A stretch of 64,000 nucleotides of DNA from an uncultured Psychrobacter sp. (GCA_947501045.1 CANMUI010000009.1:1-64000); one strand, 5' to 3'; positions 55,062 through 64,000 are shown, numbered from the stretch's first letter. The notes: generated by a model not told the origin, from the letters alone. Made by a program: numbers and translations.

Positions 55062-56102
55062 ATGACAACTGATAATCACACTGCTTATCAACAACCTCGT
55101 CACGAAAAACTTATTATCTTAGGCTCTGGACCTGCAGGTTATTCGGCTGCGGTTTATGCTGCGCGTGCCAATCTCAAGCCGGTTATGGTAACGGGTTTGG
55201 AAGTAGGTGGACAGCTCACTACTACTACCGAGGTCGACAACTGGCCAGGTGATGCCTATGATTTGACAGGCCCTGCACTTATGGAGCGCATGAAAGATCA
55301 TGCCGAGCGCTTTGGTACCGAGCTGGTTTACGATCATATTAATGACGTCGATCTTAGCGAGCGTCCTTTTAAATTAACAGGAAATAACGGCAGCTATACT
55401 TGTGATGCCCTTATTATCTCAACCGGTGCTTCTGCTCAATATCTAGGTTTAGAATCAGAACAAAAATTTAGAGGTCTAGGAGTCTCCGCTTGTGCTACTT
55501 GTGATGGCTTCTTTTATAAAAATCAAAAAGTTGCTGTTATTGGTGGTGGTAATACAGCAGTCGAAGAAGCGCTCTATTTATCCAACATTGCATCCGAGGT
55601 AACCTTGGTGCATCGCCGCGATAGCCTGCGCTCTGAGAAGATATTGCAAGATAAATTGTTCGAAAAAGCCAAAAATGGCAACGTCAAAATTGAATGGAAC
55701 CATAAAGTCAAAGAAGTAGTCGGTGATGATATGGGCGTTAATGGCGTTGTCATTGAATCTACTCTTGATGGTACGACTAAACAGCTAGATAGTCATGGTA
55801 TATTCGTGGCAATCGGCCATAAACCTAATACTGATTTGTTCAAAGGTCAGCTGGATATGAAGGATGGTTATATTATTGTCAATAGCGGTTTAAGTGGCAA
55901 TGCGACACAAACTAGTATTGAAGGCGTCTTTGCGGCAGGAGACGTGGCAGATCACGTTTATCGTCAGGCCATCACCTCAGCTGGTACTGGCTGTATGGCC
56001 GCGCTTGATGCTGAAAAATACTTGGATGCTATTGGTGAAGCTGTCGCTCGTGACCATACTTATGCGTCCACCTTGACCGCTGATAAAGAAAAAGAGGCTT
56101 AA
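55062..56102 (+). CDS. trxB: Thioredoxin reductase
   Basis: NADPH-dependent flavoenzyme that reduces thioredoxin. The 346 residues include the FAD motif GSGPAGYSAAVYAARA (about 21-36), the redox pair CATCDGF (near 147), the NADPH motif GGGNTAVEEAL and the C-terminal FAD motif GVFAAGDVAD. The C-terminus is about 25 residues longer than E. coli TrxB, ending TLTADKEKEA. The next gene, aat, begins at the base after its stop, as in E. coli-like operons. Confidence 0.96.
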   Translation: MTTDNHTAYQQPRHEKLIILGSGPAGYSAAVYAARANLKPVMVTGLEVGGQLTTTTEVDNWPGDAYDLTGPALMERMKDHAERFGTELVYDHINDVDLSERPFKLTGNNGSYTCDALIISTGASAQYLGLESEQKFRGLGVSACATCDGFFYKNQKVAVIGGGNTAVEEALYLSNIASEVTLVHRRDSLRSEKILQDKLFEKAKNGNVKIEWNHKVKEVVGDDMGVNGVVIESTLDGTTKQLDSHGIFVAIGHKPNTDLFKGQLDMKDGYIIVNSGLSGNATQTSIEGVFAAGDVADHVYRQAITSAGTGCMAALDAEKYLDAIGEAVARDHTYASTLTADKEKEA

Positions 56103-56954
56103 GTGAGCTCACCTGCTAAAAACGCTGCAGATACTAATAATAACTGTGCTGTTGATACCCAAAATATTAATAGCCCTCAAGTAACGCCTGAGACCCTAAA
56201 AAGTCTTGGGCGTTACAATTTTCCAGATCCTGCTTTGGTCGATCCTGATGGTATTGGTATTGTGGCAGTCGGTGGTGATTTGGCACCTGAGACCTTAATA
56301 TCTGCTTACGCCCAAGGCCTTTTTCCTTGGTTCAATGAGGATGATCCTGTTGCTTGGTGGTGTCCCCAGCCGCGCTGCGTCATCGTGCCCAGCGACTATG
56401 TACCAAGTAAATCCTTAAAAAAACAAGCAGCACGTACGCGATGGCAGGTGACACTTGATCAAGCCTTTGATGAGGTGATACACGCTTGCAGCCTACCGCG
56501 CTGTGACGACTTCAATAATGAGCATTCTGATGGCGCGCATACTTGGATTCATGATGAGATGATTGAAGCTTATACCGAGCTGTATAATTATGGCTTTGCT
56601 CATAGTATAGAGGTCTGGGATGAGAATAAAAATTTAATCGGCGGCTTATATGGACTCAAATTAGGCCGAGTTTATTTTGGCGAATCTATGTTCCACCGGG
56701 CCTCTAATGCTTCAAAAATTGCCTTTTGGAGCTTGATGGCTTTATGTCAGCAAAGCAAAGTAGAGCTAGTAGATTGTCAGTTGGTTAATGATCATTTGCT
56801 AAGCCTAGGCGCGACCACTCGATCGCGTAATGAATTTTTGACTGAATTAAACACCTTAATTGGTAGTGGCTCTGATAAGTGGCAACATAGTGCTTATAAA
56901 GCACTGTCCGTCTCTCGTCTCAACGATATAGAGCCATGGCAGCGCAAGCACTAA
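56103..56954 (+). CDS. aat: Leucyl/phenylalanyl-tRNA-protein transferase
   Basis: Adds Leu or Phe from aminoacyl-tRNA to N-terminal Arg/Lys, marking proteins for the ClpS-ClpAP N-end rule pathway. The 283 residues carry the Aat signature set: YFPDPALVDPDG-like (NFPDPALVDPDGI), YAQGLFPWFNE, WWCPQPRCV, GLYGLKLGRVYFGESMFH and VDCQLVNDHLLSLGA. The first 40 residues are a poorly conserved Asn-rich extension. The start is a GTG directly after the trxB stop, so the two genes are translationally coupled. Confidence 0.95.
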   Translation: MSSPAKNAADTNNNCAVDTQNINSPQVTPETLKSLGRYNFPDPALVDPDGIGIVAVGGDLAPETLISAYAQGLFPWFNEDDPVAWWCPQPRCVIVPSDYVPSKSLKKQAARTRWQVTLDQAFDEVIHACSLPRCDDFNNEHSDGAHTWIHDEMIEAYTELYNYGFAHSIEVWDENKNLIGGLYGLKLGRVYFGESMFHRASNASKIAFWSLMALCQQSKVELVDCQLVNDHLLSLGATTRSRNEFLTELNTLIGSGSDKWQHSAYKALSVSRLNDIEPWQRKH

Positions 56955-57084
56955 AGCTGACATTTATTACAGCTATCATTTAATTCTAAAGGTAACCTTA
57001 ATCTCTACGCTACTTTTGAGTCTTATTATCCTTTTTAAATCGCCTACTTGTAGAAGGCTTAATTCCTAGACATGAGGTTGTTGT

Positions 57085-57498
57085 ATGGCACCTGACACAT
57101 CGTTTCTACTCATTGGTGCACTAGCAGCGCAGGCTCACACCACTAAAGATACGATACGTCACTATGATCAGCTGGGTCTCCTCAAGTCACGCAAACGCCA
57201 AGCAGGGTCACGTCTATATACTGAGTTTCATCCCGAATGTATTGAACGTGTTAAGCTGATAAAAAGTGCGCAAGCGATTGGCTTTACACTGACCGAAATC
57301 AAGAACTGCCTTAATGACTACTATGAAGGGCATCTTGATCTTGATAAGCAAATAAAGGTTGTTGAGCAAAAACTTGCACAAGTTAAAGAGCAGCAAGCCA
57401 ATATCAACCTTATGGTTAAGCTACTAACTGAACAAGTTGCTACCCTTGAATGTAGAAAAAGCGCCGATCTTGCTAGTTCGTGCAAACTAAAAGATTAA
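57085..57498 (+). CDS. MerR-family transcriptional regulator
   Basis: A 137-residue DNA-binding protein. The N-terminal winged helix-turn-helix has the MerR pattern LAAQAHTTKDTIRHYDQLG (about 11-29) and SRLYTEFHPECIERVKLIKSA, followed by the dimerisation coiled coil (about 80-125). Two cysteines in the C-terminal tail (LECRKSADLASSC) could bind a metal or sense redox state, but the effector is unknown. It has no obvious target gene next to it; the only neighbour on its strand is aat. Confidence 0.88.
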   Translation: MAPDTSFLLIGALAAQAHTTKDTIRHYDQLGLLKSRKRQAGSRLYTEFHPECIERVKLIKSAQAIGFTLTEIKNCLNDYYEGHLDLDKQIKVVEQKLAQVKEQQANINLMVKLLTEQVATLECRKSADLASSCKLKD

Positions 57499-57546
57499 GA
57501 TCTCTAGCTGAGTTCTACCCTTGATTCTCATCATTAAGCTTTATAG

Positions 57547-57660
57547 TTGACACACTTTAGAATAGGTACAGTGCTGCTGGTATTAATTTCCCTTGTGTGC
57601 TGTGTCTACGCTGACAGAGGCTGCACGAAATTAATACCAGCAGCACGTAGAGTGTGCCAA
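57547..57660. repeat. 114-bp inverted-repeat element with 20-bp perfect arms
   Basis: Arms GTGCTGCTGGTATTAATTTC (57571-57590) and its exact complement (57627-57646) flank a 36-base centre. Outer bases TTGACACACT and AGTGTGCCAA extend the pairing. It lies between the stops of the MerR-type gene and rimI, so it can terminate both, yet it has the build of a miniature inverted-repeat element. Confidence 0.7.
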
Positions 57661-57662
57661 TT

Positions 57663-58160
57663 TTATTTAGGATTGACTATATAGCTAAGCTCCATAACCA
57701 AAGCATCAATTGACGGCTGATGCAGGGTTTGATAATAGTTATGGCGGCGATGAATAATAGCAAAGCCCTGCTGCTTATACAGTGCTATGGCAGGAGTATT
57801 ATCTTCTCGTACCTCTAGCAACAAACTCATAACTTCTTTGCTTTGTAACTCTTTATTGATCTCAAAAAATAATTGCGAAGCGACGCCTCGGCGCTGATAA
57901 CAGGGATGCGTACCAATACGCAATATCTCTGCTTGCTCAAATAGCAGCTGATACAAACAGTAACCCACGACCCTCTGTTTTTCTTCTTGAGTACACTCAA
58001 TGACTATCAGTAACTCTACCCCTTCTTGGCTCAGCATATCCTTGATCGTGTTATAAGCCCAAGCATCTTGCGGCTGAATGCTGGCTTCAATGCCAGCCAC
58101 ATCTTTTATGACATTTATACTTTCATCATTGATAGTCCTGATCCTTTGTGTACTAAGCAT
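57663..58160 (-). CDS. rimI: Ribosomal-protein-alanine N-acetyltransferase-like GNAT enzyme
   Basis: A 165-residue acetyltransferase. The acetyl-CoA site is EILRIGTHPCYQRRGVASQL (Q/R-x-x-G-x-A pyrophosphate loop near 80), followed by LEVREDNTPAIALYKQQGFA, which is the RimI-type tail. RimI acetylates the N-terminus of S18; other GNATs are similar, so the substrate is inferred. I start at ATG 58160, nine bases after GGAG; the TTG one codon earlier is less likely. It is convergent with the MerR-type gene. Confidence 0.82.
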   Translation of the reverse strand: MLSTQRIRTINDESINVIKDVAGIEASIQPQDAWAYNTIKDMLSQEGVELLIVIECTQEEKQRVVGYCLYQLLFEQAEILRIGTHPCYQRRGVASQLFFEINKELQSKEVMSLLLEVREDNTPAIALYKQQGFAIIHRRHNYYQTLHQPSIDALVMELSYIVNPK

Positions 58161-58258
58161 CAACTATTACTCCTTTTTTATTTTTCTAGTTTATACACAG
58201 CGGCTCATAGATAATGACAATATAGCATCGAAGATATCATTTCAAAATAAGCACGCAC

Positions 58259-58291
58259 AAAAAAAGCCGCTCTCATAAGAGAACGGCTTTT
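58259..58291 (-). terminator. Terminator after tuf
   Basis: Read on the minus strand, AAAGCCG-TTCTC and GAGA-GCGGCTTT pair with one mismatch around a TTAT loop, followed by T's. It lies about 80 bp past the tuf stop. Confidence 0.88.
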
Positions 58292-58372
58292 AGCTAGTAG
58301 GCTAAGACTTTCAAATATCTTTATAGTCCTTAACCTACAGCTCTACTTAGTGATTAAACTAGTTACTAAATA

Positions 58373-59563
58373 TTAATTGCTTACGCTTGCAACTACACCA
58401 GCACCTACCGTACGGCCGCCTTCACGAATCGCGAAACGTAGGCCTTTGTCCATAGCGATGGGGTGGATAAGCTCTACGCCCATCTCAACGTTGTCGCCAG
58501 GCATTACCATTTCAGTACCGTCTTGTAATTGGATTGCGCCAGTCACGTCAGTGGTACGGAAGTAGAACTGTGGACGATAGCCGTTTAGGAATGGCGTGTG
58601 ACGACCACCTTCTTCTTTTGACAGTACATAGACTTCGGCGTCAAACTTGGTGTGCGGGGTGATTGAACCAGGCTTCGCTAGTACTTGGCCACGTTGCACG
58701 TCTTCGCGCTTAGTACCACGTAATAGGACACCACAGTTCTCACCAGCACGACCTTCGTCAAGCAGCTTACGGAACATCTCAACACCAGTACAGGTGGTTT
58801 TTTGGGTCGGACGGATACCAACGATTTCAATCTCGTCGCCGACTTTTACGATACCTGATTCCACACGACCAGTTACTACGGTACCACGACCTGAGATTGA
58901 AAAGACGTCTTCGATGGGCATAAGGAATGCTTTGTCGATGTCACGCTCAGGCTCTGGGATGTAGGTGTCTAGGATGCCGAGTAGTTCGACAACAGCAGGT
59001 TCGCCATAAGGACCGTCAGAGCCTTTTAGGGCTTCTGTTGCTGAGCCTTTGACGATTGGGGTGTCGTCGCCTGGGAAGTCGTAGTCGTTAAGGAGTTCAC
59101 GAACTTCCATTTCAACGAGTTCTAGTAGCTCTTCGTCGTCAACAAGGTCGCACTTGTTCATGAAGACGATGATGTACGGTACGCCAACCTGACGTGATAG
59201 CAAGATGTGCTCACGAGTTTGTGGCATAGGGCCATCGGTCGCTGAGACGACTAGGATGGCGCCGTCCATTTGTGCGGCACCGGTAATCATGTTTTTAACG
59301 TAGTCAGCGTGACCGGGGCAATCAACGTGCGCGTAGTGACGAGCTTCGGTGTCATACTCTACGTGTGAGGTGTTGATGGTGATGCCACGAGCTTTTTCTT
59401 CAGGGGCGCTATCAATTGACGCGTAGTCTTTGGCTTCGCCGCCTGAGGTTTTAGCGGCTACGGTTGCGATAGCAGCAGTTAGTGTGGTTTTGCCGTGGTC
59501 AACGTGTCCGATGGTGCCGACGTTGACGTGGGGCTTGTTGCGTTCAAACTTGGCCTTTGCCAT
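58373..59563 (-). CDS. tuf: Elongation factor Tu
   Basis: GTPase that delivers aminoacyl-tRNA to the ribosome. The 396-residue product begins MAKAKFERNKPHVNVGTIGH; I use this ATG (59563) because GAGGAAG precedes it and the family starts here. P-loop GHVDHGKTTL, switch GITINTSHVEY, DCPGHADY, NKCD and the three EF-Tu domains are all present. It is the last gene of a tRNA-tuf operon in the same order as E. coli thrU-tyrU-glyT-thrT-tufB. Confidence 0.98.
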   Translation of the reverse strand: MAKAKFERNKPHVNVGTIGHVDHGKTTLTAAIATVAAKTSGGEAKDYASIDSAPEEKARGITINTSHVEYDTEARHYAHVDCPGHADYVKNMITGAAQMDGAILVVSATDGPMPQTREHILLSRQVGVPYIIVFMNKCDLVDDEELLELVEMEVRELLNDYDFPGDDTPIVKGSATEALKGSDGPYGEPAVVELLGILDTYIPEPERDIDKAFLMPIEDVFSISGRGTVVTGRVESGIVKVGDEIEIVGIRPTQKTTCTGVEMFRKLLDEGRAGENCGVLLRGTKREDVQRGQVLAKPGSITPHTKFDAEVYVLSKEEGGRHTPFLNGYRPQFYFRTTDVTGAIQLQDGTEMVMPGDNVEMGVELIHPIAMDKGLRFAIREGGRTVGAGVVASVSN

Positions 59564-59959
59564 GGGGTTCTTCCTCTTTATTGGTGAATCTTCATTGATC
59601 AAAGATCGGTAAATAATGGTTTAACGGCTTATCATGAATTAAAACCATCAAACTGTTGACGCTAGGATTCGTTTACTAGCTTTTATTCATCAGCATAGCT
59701 GTAATATATGGGTGCTATACTTGTTTTTTCAACTTATTTGCTAGACTAAAGTACAAAAAATTTTCACTATTTCGTTTTACTAGAACGGCATCAAACATTA
59801 AGGCATTGACAGCACTAAAAGGCAACACCTTAGTGTCACCTTTAATTTATTATCTATCAAGCTGACTTTATATTTTTTAGTATCAATATAGAACTTTATA
59901 TAATAACTGTGGCTCTATCTAATTTAGATCGCCAATCATCAATACAAATAGATGATAAA
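59564..59959. other. tuf leader region
   Basis: About 400 bases between tRNA-Thr(GGT) and tuf, AT-rich, with no ORF. It is presumably transcribed as the tuf leader of the tRNA-tuf operon. Confidence 0.45.
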
Positions 59960-60034
<75 letters not shown>

Positions 60035-60156
60035 GTGTTTTAAATAAACCGCTATTTACTAAAAAAAATATCACGAGACAGTTAATAAATATAACTGATA
60101 GTCGTGACTGATTGTTTAGTATTTTATTTAATATTATCTACAGCTGATAGTGTATA

Positions 60157-60230
60157 TGGAGCGGGTGGCGGGAATCGAACCCGCGTCATTAGCTTGGAAG
60201 GCTAAGGTGTTACCATTATACCACACCCGC
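60157..60230 (-). tRNA. tRNA-Gly(TCC), copy 2
   Basis: 74 nt, acceptor GCGGGTG/CACCCGC, anticodon loop CTTCCAA, CCA encoded. Reads GGA. Confidence 0.96.
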
Positions 60231-60289
60231 AATAACTCAAACTGTCGTGATGAATGATTAGATAATGGTTTAAAATTCTATTACATATA

Positions 60290-60363
60290 TGGAGCGGGCG
60301 GTAGGAATCGAACCCACGTCTTTAGCTTGGAAAGCTAATATGTAACCACTACACTGCACCCGC
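60290..60363 (-). tRNA. tRNA-Gly(TCC), diverged copy 1
   Basis: 74 nt, acceptor GCGGGTG/CGCCCGC with one G.U, anticodon loop TTTCCAA (anticodon TCC) in stem TTAGC/GCTAA, T-stem GTGGG/CCTAC with a G.U, CCA encoded. It still folds but has diverged from its neighbour; a second glycine tRNA here is not in the E. coli operon. Confidence 0.9.
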
Positions 60364-60423
60364 ACAAGCTGTTATAAAGTCCAGTATTAATAACACTAGC
60401 TGTTGTAACAAACTTTAAAAATA

Positions 60424-60507
60424 TGGTGGTGGGAGAAGGATTCGAACCTTCGAAGCTTTCGCGACAGATTTACAGTCTGTTGGGTTTGACCGCTCCCCAA
60501 TCCCACC
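60424..60507 (-). tRNA. tRNA-Tyr(GTA)
   Basis: 84 nt, class II with a long variable arm, acceptor GGTGGGA/TCCCACC, anticodon loop CTGTAAA, CCA encoded. Confidence 0.96.
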
Positions 60508-60568
60508 TTATGTTGCTTTTAATAAAACATTTTAGCAAAAAATTTTTAGAAAAAGCTACCTTGAAGAA

Positions 60569-60644
<76 letters not shown>

Positions 60645-60666
60645 TTGTTCCTTCAAAGTGGGGAGT

Positions 60667-60694
60667 ATTCTATCAAATATATCTTAGAATACAA
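60667..60694 (-). promoter_or_regulatory. Probable promoter of the tRNA-tuf operon
   Basis: On the minus strand TTGTAT and TAGAAT are 16 bp apart, and a GC-rich discriminator (ACTCCCC) follows the -10, a feature of stringently controlled stable-RNA promoters. The tRNA-Thr(TGT) gene starts about 22 bp downstream. Confidence 0.5.
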
Positions 60695-60819
60695 GCCTTA
60701 TTTCTGCTTTTTCACAGTTTTTTTTGTGAACGTTGATAAAATATTGATTATATTGCTATTTTTATCGCCTATATTATATTCTCTTATAAGCGTTTATAAC
60801 AAAAGCATGTAAGCCATAT

Positions 60820-62316
60820 TTAGCGGATACGCAGTCCATCACAAGCCATTTTTACCGCTTTGACCAGTGCTAAAGCTTTTTTGTTGGTTTCATCCCACTC
60901 AGCCTCTGGTACTGAGTCAGCAACTACCCCAGCACCGGCCTGAATATGAATCTTGCCGCGGCGCATGACTGCGGTGCGAATAGCGATGGCTGTATCCATA
61001 TTGCCATGCCAGCCAAGATAACCTACTGAGCCACCAAATACTGTACGACGTACTGGCTCTATCTCATCAATGATTTGCATGGCACGGATTTTGGGAGCGC
61101 CTGACAAAGTTCCTGCAGGAAAAGTAGCGCAGAACACATCTAAAGCATCTTTATCAGCGGCTATTGTACCCTCAACGTTTGAGGCAATGTGCATCACTTG
61201 CGAGTAACGCTCAATGAGCATCTTTTCAGTAACTTTGACAGTACCATACTCACATACGCGGCCAATATCATTGCGTCCTAAATCTATGAGCATCAAATGC
61301 TCAGCAATCTCTTTTTGATCAGCCAGCAGCTCTTGCTCAAGCGCCAAGTCCTCAACTTCATCCAAGCCGCGCTTGCGTGTCCCAGCGAGAGGACGCACGG
61401 TTACTTTGCCATTCTCTATCCGCGATAATATCTCAGGAGAGGCGCCAATGATATCAAAACGCTTATGATCATCTAAAGTATAACCATGAACCAAAAATAA
61501 ATACGGTGATGGATTCAAAAACCGCAGGGCACGATAAACCGCTAGTGAGTCACCTTTGTAATCTGCTGTCAAGCGCTGTGCGGGAACCACCTGCATAACG
61601 TCGCCTGCTAAAATATAGTCTTTGATTTTATTGACATCGCTACAGTACTTATCTTTTCCGGTTTGGGAGACGAATTTGGGGGTTGGCATAATAGGCGTAG
61701 TCAAATCTGGCATCTCAGCCAGTTTGTCCTCAATTTTTTGTAGCTCGCGTATAGCATCGCCATAGCCGTCTTCATCATGACAATCAGCATAAACAATGAT
61801 CGAGAGAGTGTTTTCTAAGTTATCAAAAACAATGACACTCATTGACAGCGTTAACCACATATCAGGCAAAGTCATAGGGTTTGGCGCAGCGGATAGTCCA
61901 ACGCTTGGTTCAATCACCCGCACCATATCGTAGCCAAAGTAACCGACCAATCCGCCACTAAAGCTTGGTAGCGCCTCAACCTCGTCTACTGTTGGCATCT
62001 TATAATCGCGCATCAGCTTACGAATATAATCAAAGGGATCGTCAACGGCACTGGTGTCGATATGATCCTCTTTTTTAGTCATCATATTGCCATCGGTATA
62101 CTGCAAAATTAAATCATTACCCAGACCAATCATTGAATACCGTGCCCAGCGCTCGCCTCCTACTACCGACTCAAATAAATACGCCGAACCGCTCAAATCA
62201 CGTACTTTGGAGAACACCGATACCGGAGTTTGTGCATCCATTAGACGTTTTTTGACAAGCGGAGCATGACTAAAGCCACGAGCTTTAAAGTCACTATATT
62301 CTTCAAAGGTCATCAT
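60820..62316 (-). CDS. trpE: Anthranilate synthase component I
   Basis: Converts chorismate and glutamine (or ammonia) to anthranilate, first step of tryptophan synthesis, with TrpG as partner. The 498 residues contain the tryptophan-feedback region SAYLFESVVGGERWARYS (about 45-62), the chorismate-binding core (LAGTRKRG, DLGRNDIGRVC, FPAGTLSGAPKIRAM) and AGAGVVADSVPEAEW near the end. No trpG or leader peptide with Trp codons is visible next to it, so regulation by attenuation is not supported here. Confidence 0.95.
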   Translation of the reverse strand: MMTFEEYSDFKARGFSHAPLVKKRLMDAQTPVSVFSKVRDLSGSAYLFESVVGGERWARYSMIGLGNDLILQYTDGNMMTKKEDHIDTSAVDDPFDYIRKLMRDYKMPTVDEVEALPSFSGGLVGYFGYDMVRVIEPSVGLSAAPNPMTLPDMWLTLSMSVIVFDNLENTLSIIVYADCHDEDGYGDAIRELQKIEDKLAEMPDLTTPIMPTPKFVSQTGKDKYCSDVNKIKDYILAGDVMQVVPAQRLTADYKGDSLAVYRALRFLNPSPYLFLVHGYTLDDHKRFDIIGASPEILSRIENGKVTVRPLAGTRKRGLDEVEDLALEQELLADQKEIAEHLMLIDLGRNDIGRVCEYGTVKVTEKMLIERYSQVMHIASNVEGTIAADKDALDVFCATFPAGTLSGAPKIRAMQIIDEIEPVRRTVFGGSVGYLGWHGNMDTAIAIRTAVMRRGKIHIQAGAGVVADSVPEAEWDETNKKALALVKAVKMACDGLRIR

Positions 62317-62455
62317 AATAAGCAGTCTCTTAGTACATCATTAACAAAGAATAAAAATAATAAAAGCAGAAAAAAACCACAGCGTAAGTTCCATACTATG
62401 GAGCCCACACTGAAAATAAATAGAGAGAAAACAACTTAAGTCCATCTAAAACTCA

Positions 62456-62483
62456 GTTAGCCAGTATAACAAAACTGGCTAAC
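62456..62483 (-). terminator. 10-bp perfect hairpin downstream of the FHA gene
   Basis: GTTAGCCAGT and ACTGGCTAAC flank an 8-base loop, 120 bp past the FHA gene stop. The following bases on the minus strand (GAGTTTTAG) are only weakly T-rich, so it is a possible terminator. Confidence 0.5.
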
Positions 62484-62603
62484 ATTTGGGTTTGGGACAG
62501 CTAAATAACTTATGTAAGTCTGAGTACGTGTGCCTCTATTTTTTATGGTCTAAAAATAGCTATCACTAGTACCATATTTGAATCATCAAACAGACCCTAA
62601 GTA

Positions 62604-63803
62604 TTATGCTCCGCCCATGTTAAATAACCATAAGGCGATACCGATAATAAGAATGGCAATAAATACCCAAATAAACCAGCCACCGCTAGGTTTTCTCTCG
62701 GTTTGACCGGGATTAGCAGGGTTATCAATAGCTTGATCCATGGCGTTATTACCCTCAGTACCTAAATCTCGCCCTTGACCCAAATTGGCGGTTCCTGAGA
62801 ACTGTGCTGACGCAGCTTGTTTGGCGCGTAGTACATCTGGATCAGCTTCTTCTTGCAGCTCCGTTGTGGTAGTTTTATCATGTTCTGGCGTGACGACTGA
62901 CTCTTGATGAGCGGCTGTCTTTTTCATCAGCGGTTCATCGGTTTTTGGCTCATCAGTTGCCGGCTTTGTTTCTAATGGTTCTGCTTTTAAGGTCTTATCA
63001 GACTTATCGTTTGACATCATTGTCTCCTGTTCTTCTTCTTCAAGTGGTACGGTGTTTTTTAACAATATAGGTTCTACGACTGCGGCAGCGGGGGAGGTAT
63101 TTTCATCCACTGTAGATGCCATTACCTCTTTGATCATTGTTTCTTTGTTTACTGGCTCGTCAGTGTTACTTGCCGTCTCTTGATCGTCAAGCGTTTCTTT
63201 AATAGTAGTTGTTTGGTCAATGGTAGTTGGTTGTGAAGCTTTAGAGGCGGGTTTAGACGTTTCTCTTGCTTCAGTCTCAGAAGTAACGACAGCATCAGCG
63301 GTAACGGCAGCTATATCCTCTTCTACTGACTCATCTGTAGTAGATGTTGGGGTTGCAGTTTTAGTAGCAGAGCCGTCATTAGCTTGCACATTATCCATCT
63401 CTGCGCTTACAGGTGCTAAATCTACTTGATCATTGCTCCTAGATGTCTTGCTCTCTACAGGCATCGCCACCTGAAAAGCAAAACTTGCAAAGCTGACAGT
63501 ATCATCAACATTGAGCAGCTTGGCATCGCTACCTTCAATACGCTGATCATTAATAAAAGTACCGTTTGATGACTCCAAGTCTTTGATATGTAGTTTACCG
63601 TTTAACACGCTAAGCTGAGCGTGATTACGCGATACAGATTTGCTTCCTAGTACCACATCGTTGTCATTGCCACGACCAATGGATAAATTATCACTGACGG
63701 TCAGTGTCAAATCACCAAGCGCTTCTGTCAAAGCATTGAGTTGCCAAGTATTAGACTCTACATCGGTTGTCGCAGCGTTATTTTGCTCTAAATGATTCGC
63801 CAT
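62604..63803 (-). CDS. FHA-domain tail-anchored membrane protein
   Basis: A 399-residue protein. A forkhead-associated domain (about 30-112) has the phosphothreonine-binding motifs LSIGRGNDNDVVLG, SVSRNHAQLSV and LESSNGTFIND. Residues about 120-370 are an acidic Thr/Glu/Lys-rich disordered linker, and one transmembrane helix near the C-terminus (about 378-396, WFIWVFIAILIIGIALWLF) anchors it, so the FHA domain faces the cytoplasm. FHA domains usually bind phosphothreonine on a partner of a Ser/Thr kinase; no kinase gene is in the window. The function is not known. Confidence 0.83.
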   Translation of the reverse strand: MANHLEQNNAATTDVESNTWQLNALTEALGDLTLTVSDNLSIGRGNDNDVVLGSKSVSRNHAQLSVLNGKLHIKDLESSNGTFINDQRIEGSDAKLLNVDDTVSFASFAFQVAMPVESKTSRSNDQVDLAPVSAEMDNVQANDGSATKTATPTSTTDESVEEDIAAVTADAVVTSETEARETSKPASKASQPTTIDQTTTIKETLDDQETASNTDEPVNKETMIKEVMASTVDENTSPAAAVVEPILLKNTVPLEEEEQETMMSNDKSDKTLKAEPLETKPATDEPKTDEPLMKKTAAHQESVVTPEHDKTTTTELQEEADPDVLRAKQAASAQFSGTANLGQGRDLGTEGNNAMDQAIDNPANPGQTERKPSGGWFIWVFIAILIIGIALWLFNMGGA

Positions 63804-64000
63804 ATCGTTACTCCTTTTTATTAAATATTTTATAGGTTCTTTTATTGTATCGATCTAATTATGTTATAAACGACTAACCTGTTATATAAACTATCATATT
63901 AATATTTTACTTTAAAATAGTGGGCATAAAACGCGCTTTGATAACTCCTATTAGCTTACTATAAGGAATACTGAGCACTGGCATGCCATAAGCATACGGG

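Overview
The window is a bacterial chromosome segment of moderate to low GC. Gene content points to a gammaproteobacterium of the Moraxellaceae, most likely Psychrobacter: a chaperone-dependent lipase with its foldase, tandem sodium:alanine symporters, fasciclin lipoproteins, the map-glnD-dapC order, and the tRNA-Thr/Tyr/Gly/Thr-tuf cluster. The genus assignment is inferred from this content; no 16S gene is present.

Layout. 1-7.2 kb: c-type cytochrome, tRNA-Arg(CCG), a possible 27-residue membrane peptide gene, a Sir2 deacylase, an adenine deaminase-like enzyme, and a lemA-TPM-TPM envelope operon. 7.5-12.9 kb: two tandem AGCS symporters and two tandem fasciclin lipoproteins. 13.4-17.2 kb: B12-dependent methionine synthase. 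17.3-21.6 kb: an accessory island with an AT-rich PHP-ABC ATPase (TrlF-like, a candidate genome-defence or nucleic-acid-processing protein), followed by 1.26 kb of repeats, a DUF2256 gene, a decayed copy of it and a long palindrome. 21.6-31.0 kb: a three-gene minus-strand module of YqiJ-like membrane protein, YqiK-like flotillin and a giant DUF3686 AAA ATPase. 31.2-35.7 kb: lipoproteins, a WD40-like propeller protein and the lipase-foldase pair. 36.1-49.6 kb: mostly plus-strand housekeeping genes (map, glnD, dapC, a CBS-DUF294 protein, an exonuclease, PBP4, DUF421, rlmH, a LigB-type dioxygenase). 49.6-54.4 kb: amidase and ftsK. 55.1-58.2 kb: trxB-aat, a MerR-type regulator, rimI. 58.4-60.6 kb: tuf behind five tRNA genes, with the glycine tRNA duplicated. 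60.8-63.8 kb: trpE and an FHA-domain tail-anchored protein.

How genes work together. LemA and two TPM proteins form a conserved envelope set. The lipase needs its foldase to fold in the periplasm. The flotillin, its OB-fold partner and the DUF3686 ATPase look like one membrane-linked machine. The tRNAs and EF-Tu form one translation operon. The strongest candidates for undescribed biology are the PHP-ABC ATPase, the repeat-rich stretch next to it, and the DUF3686-flotillin module. No CRISPR array, integrase, transposase or rRNA was seen.
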